A stretch of 64,000 bases of DNA from Tetrahymena thermophila SB210 (Eukaryota; Ciliophora; Oligohymenophorea; Hymenostomatida; Tetrahymenidae), in NCBI RefSeq assembly GCF_000189635.1, contig NW_002476430.1, forward strand, positions 82,623-146,622, written 5' to 3'. The position numbers were made by a program, and so were the translations under genes. Shown piece after piece: positions 39,632-52,136 of the stretch; position 1 is the stretch's first letter; every line of letters starts with the position of its first letter. The notes beneath the pieces were generated by a model. The model was given only the letters and a program-made list of their open reading frames with translations, ran no database searches and was not told the DNA's origin.

Positions 39632-40868
39632 AACTATATTAATTATTGTAAATAATTAATTAAACAATTTGACAGTTCTAACACTTAAATGAATGTAAAT
39701 ATTATTATTTAATATCTTATCAATCCTCAATGCATTCTTTATTTATTCATCGATCAATTGCACTATTAATTTGTAATTATTAATTAATTATGCAAATTTT
39801 ATTTTATTGAATCCTATTCAATAAGAAAAAGATTTTTCTGTTATAACGAAACTATTTGTTAATCTTTCAATCAATTCATTGACTTCCTTATTTATCCATC
39901 TATCTATCTATCATTATTTTAAATAATTTTTCTAAACAAAAAGCTAATTAATAATAATTTTTCATTTCAACTAGTTTAATCAGAAATATATCTTTAATCA
40001 TTCAAAATTCTTAAATTTGAATTAGAAATACAAATAATATTTTAATTTATTTATAAACATATTTTATAATAATTATTTAACTTTGCTTGATTATTAGCTA
40101 CCCAAATTTGTTAAATGACAGACAATAACATGAATAAGTAAATATTAATCATATATTGATTTTATTAATTTATCATAGATAAACTCTATGTTTGATAATT
40201 TATTTGTTAATAAATACTTAATTTTATTTTGTTAAAAAATCATTTTTATATTTATTTTTTTATTTAAATTATATAAAATTAAATGTAAAAAACAACATTA
40301 TTTCCTTCAAGAATCAGGATTAAGATCAAATCAAATTAACATATAATTTTAAAAGATATTTCATTGCCAATTGATATGAATATAATTAGAATAATTTTAT
40401 ATCTTTGATAATTATTGTATATGAAGAAATAATATGTAAAATGTCACAAAAAGATCTATTTTTATTTTTAATTATCTTACTTCCATCAAAGAAGGTATTG
40501 ATTTTCAAGCAACTAAATAAAATGGAATCAATTTTATTTTTAATAAATGCTAAAATTAAAGATTTTTTTTGCAATATTTCTTCTTCCTTTTTGGATATTT
40601 TTGTAAATAATTTTACTTTTTTATAATTTTTAAAACAAATTCGTTTATAAAACTTTAAGATTTGAATAATGTATTTAATAAAAGACTTTTACTAAATTCA
40701 AGATTTATATATTGTTTTTTATTTAAATTAATTCTCTTTTACCTTTTACTGTATTTAGTATCTTAAAACAAGAGGACATATGATAATAATATATTCTAAT
40801 TGAACAATTACAAAAATAATTTAAATCTTTTGAACAAAAAACATAAATTGAAAAAATAAGGTTAGAAA
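39632..40868. other. divergent intergenic region (shared promoter region)
   Basis: About 1.2 kb of AT-rich sequence between two divergently transcribed genes, so it should contain both promoters. It has chance open frames on both strands but none has codon composition like the neighbouring genes. No other feature supported. Confidence 0.55.
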
Positions 40869-42515
40869 ATGTAAAAACAAGGTAGTTTAGAAGATTACAG
40901 TTAATTGAAGAATTTTTTGGATCAAACATTGCTGCAGTTAGGACTTGTTTCTGCAAGATCTAAAAATACTATGAGTTTATTTTTGTAGATGTCGAAATTA
41001 AACGAAGCTGTTCGTTTTCTAGATAAGATTAAAGACGAAGATAGATTGGTGGTACAATAATTTTATCGCGTATTCAGAGGCTTGTTGAAGAGCTATGAGA
41101 ATAATGGGATTATGTCTGAAGTAGGTCTGGTTAGTGGTTTCGAAAATCTTTCAGACGAATACATTGTAGAAATAAAGGAAAAACTATTTAAAATGACATA
41201 AGGTTTAACGGGCTTATGTAATAGTATTGTTAATAACACTTCGGTACACTTGATGTGGTATTTTATATCACCAGATTAAGAAGACTAATAAGAAATGAAT
41301 TCTATTGTTGAATACTTATCAAAAACCTATTAAAAAAAGGGTTTAGTAAAAACTTATTTAGATCAGGAAATATTCCTCAAAGAAATGAGAGAATATGGGT
41401 TGAAACAAAACCCAATAATTGCATTCATCTCATGCAACAATTATAATAAATAAAATGAACAAATTATAGATTGTATATTCAATATATAGAGCCTTATACA
41501 AGACCACAAGGATATTAAGCTTTAAGGATTGATTTTACAAGTTGATAGTGAAGAATCATTTAATTAACTTAAAATATTTACTTAAGATATTTCTATTAAA
41601 CATGAAGTAACTTATGATTATTTTGAAATCTACAACGAAGTCTTTAAGTTTATGAATCCCCAAGAATTTAGAAGAGTAATACCTTGCGATGACATCAACT
41701 TGTACTATCACACGATCAAAGAAAAGTTCTTTAAATTGCATATTGATGACTTTTCAAAAATAAGCATGTTTGATTTTGAGCCTGAAAGAATAAATCTGTA
41801 GAATAAATTAGAATAAGCAATAGATATTATGAAAAAAAGAGATATTAAAGTAGACAAGTTCATTTTAGCTCCAAATATGGCATAGAAATTAACTAATGAG
41901 ATCTCAAAACAGTACTAATAATCAAATAAATCTGAGTAAAAAATTTGTGAGGGCATTCTTAAACTCTATACTATGGAATCTGTAGGTTTTTATAAATTCA
42001 TAAATGGATGCCTAAACACATTAAATGAAGATGTTGTAATTCTAATTTGGGATTTGGTTATGATGCTAAGAGTTGCTTTATAAAAATATGACGACACTCC
42101 TTACACAAAAATACAAATTCAAAATGCAGTTGCTCCCAAGCTATTCAGAGGAATAAACCTATCTCAAGACTACTTCAACAGAATCATAAAAGTGGGAAAA
42201 ATAATATGTCTAGCTTCATTTAGCTCTTTTACTCTATCTTAAGATGTAGCATTATAGTTCATCCTCCAAGATGAAAACTTTAGTAAAGACAGAGCTTCTA
42301 TTATATTTGAATACGAGCATAAAATTAGTACACATAACTATCCTCAGAGACCAAAATCTGTATCTTAATTAAGTGCTTATAGTAAAGAACAAGAGTATCT
42401 CCTACCACCCAGCTATATGTTCAAAATATATAAAATAGATGAACCAAATAATGATTTCTAGTTCTATAAGGTTTATTTAACTCAAGGTAATCAAACTTCA
42501 TTTTAGTAAAATTGA
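40869..42515 (+). CDS. protein with C-terminal R-S-E mono-ADP-ribosyltransferase domain
   Basis: Single exon, 548 residues, ending at TGA 42513-42515. Base composition becomes coding-like at about 40869, and the frame from the ATG there is continuous with the rest; ATGs at 40971 and 40989 are in frame and are alternative starts. The last 130 residues carry the three conserved elements of arginine-type ADP-ribosyltransferases in the correct order and spacing: LFRGINLS with Arg at about 427, the STS-like SFSSFTLS at about 450, and KEQEYLLPP with E507-Q-E509 (the ExE pair for NAD+ chemistry and substrate arginine). The domain would transfer ADP-ribose from NAD+ to protein. The first 380 residues are mostly helical with no signal peptide or membrane segment, so an intracellular role is likely. 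Their family is not recognised. Confidence 0.82.
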
Positions 42516-43499
42516 TAAAAAAAATATAAAATCTTAAAAATAATAATTTTGTTGTTTAAATTATAAAAATCAACTTTTAATCTCTATATAAAAGATATAA
42601 CCAAGCATCTAAATTAATAGCTATTTTTTTAAAAATATCTTCTCAAGAATTTCTAAATGAATTAATGTGATATAAAAAACAAAATTAATTTTATTATTCA
42701 TATCTAAGTAAATAATTTTAAAAATAAAAATAAATATTGACACATTATTTATCTGTACTTCCTATTATTAATTTATGTGATACTTATTGCAAATTATAAA
42801 TTAAAATATAGCCAAATGCTTTTTTATTTGTTCATTCTGTATTTTTATTTATTATTTTTATCAAATTTTAACAAACTTTTGAATACATTTAATGTCTTTT
42901 CTCAAATTTTTAAGCTAAAAACATTTTAGAAAACATTATTTTGAATTATTAGAAGCTAATATAATTTGGTAATAATTTAATCTAATTTATATATTGATTT
43001 TATTTTATTTTTATATAATTTAGCAGTCCAATTCTATCAACTCAAATTAAAAAGTTGTCTATTAATTTAATATTTCTAATTTATGTTTATTGTTAATTTT
43101 CTTATTTGTTTTTGATGAAAAATTAATGTTTTGATTAGCAAAAATATCTTGGTGAATAGTAATAAAATTAAAAATATGTTTTCATGTATTAATTAATTTT
43201 TTTTAATGGCTGAAAGTAACTCATTTAGTATTTACAATTATATAATACATTCATTTTTTATGAGGAATTTGATTTTTTATTATTTTGTATTTGTTTTGAA
43301 TATTTCAGTTCTATATATTTAATTAATTAGAGTCTTTTGATTTTTGCAGAAGACTTATTATTTTGAGTGAATGAGTGAGTGCCTTATTTTTGAGGGTATC
43401 TTAAAAAGAAAGTTCTGTGCAAGAAAATTGATATTTTAATATCTTAAAAAGATTTAATATATATCAAAAGTTTATTTTTAGTTTTAAGATTATTATAAA
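42516..43499. other. intergenic, AT-rich
   Basis: Simple AT-rich sequence between two plus-strand genes; no feature seen. Confidence 0.6.
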
Positions 43500-43862
43500 A
43501 TGAATCAGTTCTTCTAAGATTTTAAAGAGGCTTTTAAGGAATTTAGATTTACAAGTCCTGATATAGATAATACTACTCCAGCATAGAGATTTTTAAGGGG
43601 AATTAGGCCAATTATTTTGACTTCTACTTTTGTGTTAATTATAGGGATTATGAATTAAAATAATAATGAATATAAAGACACCAAAAAATAAAAGGATGAG
43701 TATTTTGAAGAAGATTTTGTGCAAGAACATTATAGCAAACTAAGAGCATATATGAGACCTATATTTCTTAGATATCTTGATTTGAAAATTGAATAATAGC
43801 CATCAGAAATCTAATAAGCACCCACTGTATAATAAATTTAATAAGAAAGTCCTAAAAAATGA
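43500..43862 (+). CDS. small single-pass membrane protein, unknown function
   Basis: Single-exon frame of 120 residues, ATG at 43500 and TGA at 43860-43862, with markedly lower AT content than its flanks. The first 36 residues are amphipathic and charged (FQDFKEAFKEFRF). One hydrophobic segment (PIILTSTFVLIIGIM, about residues 37-51) follows, then a charged middle (KDEYFEEDFVQEHY) and a Gln/Pro-rich tail (QQPSEIQQAP...). Size and layout resemble small organelle inner-membrane or assembly proteins, but I do not recognise a family, so no function is assigned. No partner gene adjoins it. Confidence 0.65.
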
Positions 43863-45401
43863 TAAATCTACTGAAAAATAAATAAAAAATAAAAGCAAAG
43901 CTAAATTAAACCAAAAATCAACACTGTAACTAAGTTAAATGTTTAAAATAATTATTATATCTATAAAACTATTTATTTATTTATTATTTGCAAGTTTTTT
44001 ATTGTCTTTTAAAACAATTTCAAATTATTTAACATTCTTTATATCAAAATTGTTTGCTATATATAATAAAGGCTACTTTTTAATTTTATGATATTAAAAA
44101 TAGAAAGAAAATATTAAAATAAAACAAAAATTTTTTTAAACCTAAAAAAACTTACTATTTTTAGTTTTTTTACAAAGTATTTGAATTAACATTTAAAAAG
44201 CACAAAAAAATATATGATAAAAATAGATAGCTAAAAACTAAAAAGTGATCAGTAAAGTATTAATCAATCAGAACTAACCAAAAAAAAAAAATCTAAAGCT
44301 TTAAAGAAATAAATAATAATTTTATTACTTGCAATTAAAAAAATTCATAGAAAAGTTAAAACTTTAAATAAGATTTAAATTTTAAAAATTAAAGATATTC
44401 AACAAATAAAAATTATTTAAATTATGTTATCTATTATATTTATTTTTGATATAAGAAAGATGAAAATATATATTAAGAAGTCTGCTCTTTATTTTTAGGT
44501 TTCTTTCTTTTGCAAATTACTTTTAAATTTATTTAATCTCTTATTTTTGCTGCTTCTCTTTATTTTATTTTTAGCTTTATACTAAAAAACTAACACTTAA
44601 AATGGTGAATTTATTACAATATTTTACATTCTATTAATGTTTATCATAAAAAATATATTTTCAATTGAAAAAATAAAGATTATTTATTATACTTACATAA
44701 CAATTTTTTATACGAACTCTTAATAGCTCTTTTTGAAATTTGATATTTTTAATTGAATTAATTAATAGATGGAAGATGAGTAAGAATGAGTTATTTTTTA
44801 TTAAAAAATACTATTTATTCTAAATAAATAAATAAACATACAAAAAAAAGTAACTAGCTAACTAATTAATCAATTAATTATTTAGTTTATCGTATCCAAA
44901 CATAAGCAAAACCTTTATATATACACATACAATAAAACAATAGAAGTAAGTATATAAGTAAGTAAGTTAATTTGATTATTTAACATAATTCAATTGATAA
45001 TGGCTTTTTACTGTCTTATTAAGATAATTAATATAAATGAATCTAATTTTATTTAAATTAAATACAACATCTATCATTTTGGTATGTAGTAAAAGGTTTT
45101 AATTTTATAGTTTATCTAAAATTTTGGTTTATTGATTGATTCATCATTCTTTGTTCGTTTATTATTTATTTGTCCTAACTAAGAGTATTATTATGAGATG
45201 TAATATAAAGATTAATATATGTTTGTATTATTTTAGTTTTTTTGATAGCAGATTGATAGGTAGGTAGGTATGTATGTATGAATGTAGGTAAATAGATTAA
45301 AGAGATAGATATTATTGTTGTTTTAGAGGTAAAAATGATGATAGTTATTACTTACTTTTTAATTAAATTTAGTATTATAATTTTAACTACAGACAGATTC
45401 T
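43863..45401. other. intergenic, AT-rich
   Basis: Convergent intergenic region downstream of the small membrane protein and of the kinase gene. It contains only AT-rich sequence and short GTAG/GTAT simple repeats near 45255-45290. Confidence 0.55.
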
Positions 45402-47976
45402 TCATTTTTCGACAACCTTCATCCAGTTTACAAAGAAAGGTTTTAACTAAGCAGTTTTACCTTTAATCTTTCTTAAGAAAGGATGTTCCTAAATAGATTA
45501 AAATATTTATAAATACATTAAATGACGAAAAAGAAGTTGTATTTACTAAGAGTTGAGTGATATCGGCACGTTCATTTTAATCAGACTTTAAGCATATTTC
45601 AATAAAGTTAGTAAATTCAGGTGAGTTAATATTTTTCAAAGGAGGGATTTTGAAGTCGATAATATTGTTTAAAACTTCAAAGAAGTTATTTGATCTATTA
45701 AATAAAAAAATAAAAAATGATAAATATCAGTCCATTAAAAATGATGATTGAATTAAAGCTCTAAGTAAATAATAGCATAATTTCAAAAGATTCCTAATAA
45801 AAACATTTATTAATTCCTGTATTTTTCTGCTATTTTTACTAAATTGCTTTAGAAATATTTATTCATTCACTATTTATTTTTTATTTAATTCATTACGCTT
45901 ATATGGGGTGTTTTCCTTCAGAAAATTCAATCAAAAGTAGACCTACACTCCATATATCGGTTTTCATTGTGTAGCTGTCTCCATTGAGTCTTTCAGGCTA
46001 ATTGATTAAATAAACAAAAATGTTCATTTTAAAATATAGATGTATTAAAGTAAGATTTATTTACAGACATATAGATGGTAGTACCAACAAAGGTATTCTT
46101 TTAATCCATTGTGCCGTTAACTTTACCACAAATACCCAAATCAGAGATTTTAATTTCTCCTTCAGAATTGACTAGAATGTTACCTGGTTTAAGATCTCTG
46201 TGGATAATTTTAAGATCTTTGTGTAGGTAGTGAATACCTTTGATAATTTGATAAGTGGTGTAAATCAGGATGGGTTCGCTAACTTATTTGGTCTTCTTCA
46301 AGATAGTATCGAGAGTACCCATATCCATATATTCAAGGATCAAGTGAAGCATGCATTCGGTATAGAAAGCACAGTAATATTGAACAATATGAGGAGAATT
46401 ACAAGAAAAGAGTGTTTTGATTTCCCAGATAAGCTACTTTTAAAACATTTCATCGTCATTTATTCTAATTTCCTATTATCATTTACAATTTATTAGGTAT
46501 TTCTTATAAAATCAAGCAAGTCAATAAGTAAAATGAATAATTTGTAAATTGAGTTGGCTGGAGCACTTTTCATAATAAATTCTTCTCATGATTTTGTGAG
46601 AAAATTAAATAATTTATGTTAGAAAATTTAACTTATCTTTGAATTTGTAAATATTACAATGCATAAGAATAAATTATTTAAAAATTTATGTGATTGTAAT
46701 AATGATTCGCTAAATTACTCTCTAACGCGAGAGAGCGTGAGAGTTTTATTATTTAGCTTATTTGCATATAGATGATCATATTTGTACAAATCGGCTAGTA
46801 AATATTAAGTTTTTGATTAATCGATTGATTGATTTATTAATTAATTTATTAAATTTATGCATTTAATAAAATACTGGCTGATTTAGCTATTAAGACATTT
46901 AGTAATATCTATTAATCACTCTGTATGTTTTTCTATATGTAAATATATATATATTCTTGTATATATATGTCTATACTCGTATTTTATTTGTTTATTTTAT
47001 TGATTGTATTAAGACTCTACTTTTGCAGGAATAGTATAGAAATTATATTCATTATTTTGAGTTATTTCTGATTAAAAGTAGCTTTTATATTTTTTTTTTA
47101 CTTAAAATTTAATTCCAAGTAGAGAAAATTTAGTCCATAAGTCATTTTTTATGTATTTATTGATTATTGATTCTATTTATGCTTACTTGCTTGCATATAT
47201 TAAAGGAAAATTATATTTACCTTTTTAGCGTAGAACTTTCCTGTTTCTTTATGCTTAACCTTGAAAACTCTGCCTGAGGCACCTCTACCTAATTCGCTGA
47301 TAGTTTCGAAATCTTCAAGCTTGAAATCTACATTCTTTTGCATAATCTTGAAAATCTTTTTATCGTGGCTAATGTATTCATCAAAGCAATTAGATTATTG
47401 CACTAATTCTTTGAAACGTTCTATTAATTATTTATAAGTATAAAATTAGATGACACATTCTCTACTAAATCTAAAAATTTTGGCTAAATAATTTTGAATA
47501 TCTCAGATTGGATTTTCATCCAACGCTAACTTTTAAATCTTCTAAGATACAATTTCTATTTTATTTTGCACTTAAACTTTAATTTAATTAAATTGTTTAC
47601 ATAAAATCAAGATGTCGACATCAGATTCAGTCTTTTTCATGCTAATTTATTTTTTAAAAATTATTAAAAATGAAGATAAAATAGCTCTCATTTTCCAACA
47701 GCTGTAGCTATTCTCTAAATATTTTTCAAATTTTCAAAATTGCCTCTTTTTATTTCCCTGATTTTTAGTAAAATTTAATGGAATCGCGGGAAATTTTAAT
47801 GAGACAGCATACTTTTTAGGCATAATAGACTAGCCAGCTAATTTAAAAAATATTCAAAAAAAAGCTTCTGCTGCATTTGAGGGCTAAGACAGTGTTTTAT
47901 AACTAAGTAAAAATTGCAATTACTTTTCTTATGTTAAATTCATGTTGAAGGATAAACCTTTCTTCTTGTCAGCCAT
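45402..47976 (-). CDS. MAP kinase kinase-like protein kinase (STE/MEK group)
   Basis: Dual-specificity-type kinase, probably phosphorylating a MAP kinase. Exons: 47924-47976 ([17 protein letters not shown]), 47601-47641, 47221-47483, 46065-46472, 45897-45997, 45547-45694, 45402-45488 (TGA). Phases fit and give 366 residues. Visible motifs: glycine loop [11 protein letters not shown] (97-102), catalytic Lys in YAKK (119), alpha-C Glu in LIWEIK (136), HRDLKPGN (210-217), the metal motif DLG instead of DFG (230-232), VGTTIYMS then PERL, and TDIWSVG. The order [22 protein letters not shown] is that of MEKs. An in-frame TGA at 47503-47505 lies inside the intron 47484-47600. The tiny first exons are supported by phase only; if wrong, the protein starts at Met 47343 or 47640. 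Confidence 0.88.
46717..46744. repeat. GC-rich hairpin in kinase intron
   Basis: Perfect stems ACTCTC/GAGAGT and ACGC/GCGT separated by a TA bulge around a GAGAGA loop, inside the 46473-47220 intron. It is the only CpG-rich spot in that intron. Role unknown. Confidence 0.6.
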
Positions 47977-50900
47977 TTCTCTAGTTTAGGGTTATTTAAT
48001 TTGATTGATTTTTTTTGTTATTTTGTTTATTTATTTATTTAAAAGCTAATAAAGAGCTAATTTGATTAATTTTTTTCAAACTAATTGAATGAATGAATCA
48101 ATGAATGTTTATTTGTTTGATTTTTGTTTGTTTGTTTGTTTATTTGTTTATCAGCTTGTTTGCTTATTTATCTGATTATTTATTAATTTTTTTTTTGATA
48201 ATTTTTAATTAATTTTTCTTTGATATTTGTTTAGTCTTTATAGTTTTGTTGTCTTTCTTTAAATCCTGATTGACTGTGATTGTTTGCTTTTTTGTTTGTT
48301 TATTTATTTGCTTATTAATTATTTAATTAGTTATTTAATTTATTTATTTACAAGTGAAAGGAATATCAAATGATTAGTGATTTTGTTTTGTTTTTTTTTA
48401 CTTGTTATTTAATTTACTATTTAATTGTTAAGTTTTTAAGATCTATCTTCCGCCTGTTTATCCTATCGCTATTAGCTATCAGAAGAATAAATATATTTAA
48501 TCTATGAAACTAACTAGCCTATTTATTGACGACAAAATTCAATCAATTAATAATTAAATACTGCTTCACTTCTATAATTTTCTTCATCTTAATTCATTTA
48601 GTGGATGGGACCAGCATGAAAATTTTAAAATATTAAATTCTCCACACCATAAAAAAGGCTATAAAGCTTTAAATTGCATTCATATATTAAATAAAATATA
48701 ACAAAGATAGAACTATAAAAAATAAGATTTTCCTTCTCATTTTTTGCGTTTTTTTAACTCATTAATTTTTATTTATCTTTGATTTACTATTTATCACCAT
48801 TTTAGGCAACATTTTTCTTTAAACAACCTTTGTTCGAGTAGCTTTTATTCACAATTAACCATTTTTATAAATCTTCTACTTTGTTGAGTAAATCGTTTAA
48901 AAGCTATTAGAAGAAGTAGATTGATAAGTTTGCTATCATGCAAAATGGAATATAAAATTTACAAAAATCCAATAAAATGCAAAAAAACATAAAAATAATT
49001 CAGGTAAATATTAATCTTTGGTAAAGAAATTAATTCTGATTGTAAATTATTATAATTATTATTATTTAATTCAAGCATATTAATTTTTGAATTACCTTTT
49101 GCATTATTTAACAATGTTTTTAAACTTGTTAAACTGACAGAAAGAAATAATAAATAAGATGAAATCTCTCATTTTTATTTTTGAATGAGCTAATTAAAAT
49201 AACAATTCAATGTTAATATTCTTAATTTCAACAATTCCTTAAAAAAAAACATAAATAATGCCTTGATTGCTAAATCGTGATAGATAATTTTGAATTCAAA
49301 AATACATTAAATAGCTTTAACGCAAAAGGAATTAATTTAAAACGAGAGTTATAGGCTTACAACTGATAAAAATTCTCTAACATTTAAAAAATTGAATTCG
49401 AGTAATAATTTGCGTTTTTTATTTGCTTTAGAATCTTTGAAGTATTTTTAATTTGAAATTTATCTATTACTTCTAAATTCTTAAATCATTAATTCAAATA
49501 TTATCCTCCCAGAAACTCTCAGTTAAATTTTGTAACTTATTTGTTATTTCGAGAAGAGAAACTTAAATACTATCATAGAATTAAAACCAAAATATAAATA
49601 AAAGTTGTTAAATTTTAAGCATTTGTAGATTAAACATACTTGATCTTAAAAAATAACTCATAAAATATAAAATGCCAGAGTAAAGGAAAAATTAATACTA
49701 GCTATAATATTAAATAAGTTTCACAAAAATAAAAATCAACAAAGTACAATTAAAAATATGATCATTGAATAAAAAAAAATGGTGTAAATAATATTTCTAA
49801 ACAAATGCATTCATTAAAATATATTTATTAATTTACTATAAAAAATTAAATCAATCATTAATAAGCTTTGATTAAAATTAATCGGGATTTTATTAAAGTA
49901 TTAAATATAAAATTGAGGAATATTATTTGAAGATAGATTATAAATCAGCAATAATAGATAAAATAATATTTTATAAATTGAATATTCTCATTTTCCTGTT
50001 TTTTGATTAAATATAAATTACCTACATTTTTATTAATATAAGAATTTCTAAAAATTTCACTAAAAAATATTATTCCTCTTAACAATCGTAGCGAGGAAAT
50101 AAGGTAATAATTAATTAATATATGTATTTGAAAAATGTTATGAATTTAAGACTTCAATTTTCCTAATTTTTTATAAAGAGGTAAAATAAGTAGGATATTT
50201 CAAATATTATTGGGGTATATTTTACACAAGAGAGTAGCTTTTTGTATTTATTTTTTCTATTTTTTAAGATTTGAAATGAATTATGATTGATATATTTCTA
50301 CTTCAAATTTTAAGAGAAATCGCCTTTAAAAGTAAAAAAAGGCATAGTTATTCAAGTTAAAGATTTCTCTTTTTTTATGAATAGTTAATATTCAATTTAT
50401 TTTATTAAATCTCATTTTTAAGTTAAAAAATTAAAATAGTAATTTAAAAGCAAAATAAATTTGAAGAGTAATAAAATAGTTTTTTTTATATAAATTAAAA
50501 ATAAATTGATCAGGAAACATTTTTACAAATAGATTGATACCTCATAAAAATTTTAAATCATAATTCAAACGAAATAGGAAAGAGTAATTTGAATGAAAAT
50601 ACATTAGAGGTAATAAGGTAATAATTAATTAATAAATGTATGTGTTTGATAAATGTTATGGATTTAAGACTTCAATTTTCCTAATCTTTTAAAAAGAGGT
50701 AAAATTAGAAGGATATCTCAAATATTATAGAGGTCTGTTTTATACAAGAGAGTTGTTAGTAGTATTTATAATTACTATTTTTTAAGATTTGAAACGAATT
50801 ATGATCAATCATATTTCTTCTTCAAATTTTAAAATCGCCTTTAAAAGTAAAAAAAGTAATAGTAATTCAAGTTAAAGATTTCTCTTTTTTTATGAATAGG

Positions 50901-52136
50901 TAATATTAAATTTATTTTATTAAATCTCTTTTTTAAATTAAAAAAATTATTTAAAAGCAAAATAAATTCGAAAAGTAATAAAATAATTTTTTTTTTTGTT
51001 AAAATTAAAAATAAATTGATCAGGAAACATTTTTATAAATAGATTGATACCTCATAAAAAATTGTAAAGCATAATTCAAAAGAAATAGAAAAGAGTAATT
51101 TGAATGAAACAAATTTTTTTTTCTTATTGAAATAACAATAATAGATTCAATTAATATAAAAAATAATTTTATTTAAATATATAATTTTAATGAGTAATTT
51201 TTTTATTAATAAAATAAATAAATTATATTTAATCTAGATGATTTTTAAAGAGAAGTTTGAGAAAGAATAAATAAATTATGCTTTTGTATTATTGCTTGAT
51301 GAAATATTGATAAAATAATTGGTTAAAATAATTTGTGGAAGTATCTATTAAATAAGTATCCAAATATAAATGATATGAATTAATTTATAAAAGCAATTTT
51401 AAATTACCTAGCCACCTTTGAAAGATTTATTATTACTTGATAAGGCTTATAAGATCTTTTAGAATAAATAAAAGAAGAGAAAAACTGTTTTAATCAAGTA
51501 ATTTTACTTGAAGATTTTTGCTAATCAAAAAGATAAAAATGAAATTAATATTTTGGTTGGAGTCTAACAAGCCAAAAAAAAAAAATTTGATTTGAGAATA
51601 ATAAATGTGAAAAATTTTGCAAAAATTAGATAATTGATAGATTTCTGCTAAAAAACTATTAATATTTTACTTTCTTGGGATTAAACAATCAATAATGCCG
51701 ATCGTCAGATTTTAGATATTTATTTTTGAATTTGTTTGGTAAGAATGAAAATGATCAAACAAACAATAAACAGAATGGACTAAGAGAAATTAGACATAAT
51801 TCATAAGATAAGTTGTTTGTCAAATAATATTAAGAGAAACTAAGATAGATTGATAGAAAGAAAGGAATAAAGAAACAAAGAGAAATAGAGAGGGAGGAGA
51901 CAGACAGACCCCTTTTAGCTATAGCAATCAATGATGATAAAGAATGAATAGTAAATTTTAATAAATAAAATGAATGAGAAATGCATTCATTTATTTAGAG
52001 AAGATATATATATATCTTAAGATTAAGAAGAAGATCAAAAAATAAAGCAATAAATAATAAAATTTGTGAACAAAAGTTCAATAATTAAATAAAATTAAAA
52101 GAAAAAGAAAAGAAATATAATACAAATCTTTATATA
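47977..52136. other. large gene-poor region
   Basis: About 4.2 kb between the divergent kinase (minus) and cullin (plus) genes. No conserved protein, tRNA or splice-compatible exon was recognised. It contains a 514-bp tandem duplication (listed separately), a purine-rich GAAA/GGAGG tract at 51850-51910, and TTTG/TTTA simple sequence near 48100-48350. Confidence 0.55.
50093..51107. repeat. 514-bp direct tandem duplication
   Basis: Two diverged copies in direct orientation, about 50093-50606 and 50607-51107. Both begin with AAGGTAATAATTAATTAAT (at 50101 and 50615), share the GACTTCAATTTTCCTAAT segment, and end with GAGTAATTTGAATGAAA. They differ by point changes and small indels. No coding potential seen. 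Confidence 0.8.

Noticed and set aside
40386-40868. Small open frames on both strands upstream of the ADP-ribosyltransferase gene
   Set aside because: They overlap each other on opposite strands in very AT-rich DNA and have no coding composition or recognisable sequence.
47503-47505. In-frame TGA in the kinase N-terminus as selenocysteine or nonsense mutation
   Set aside because: It falls in an intron (47484-47600) whose donor and acceptor phases match exactly.
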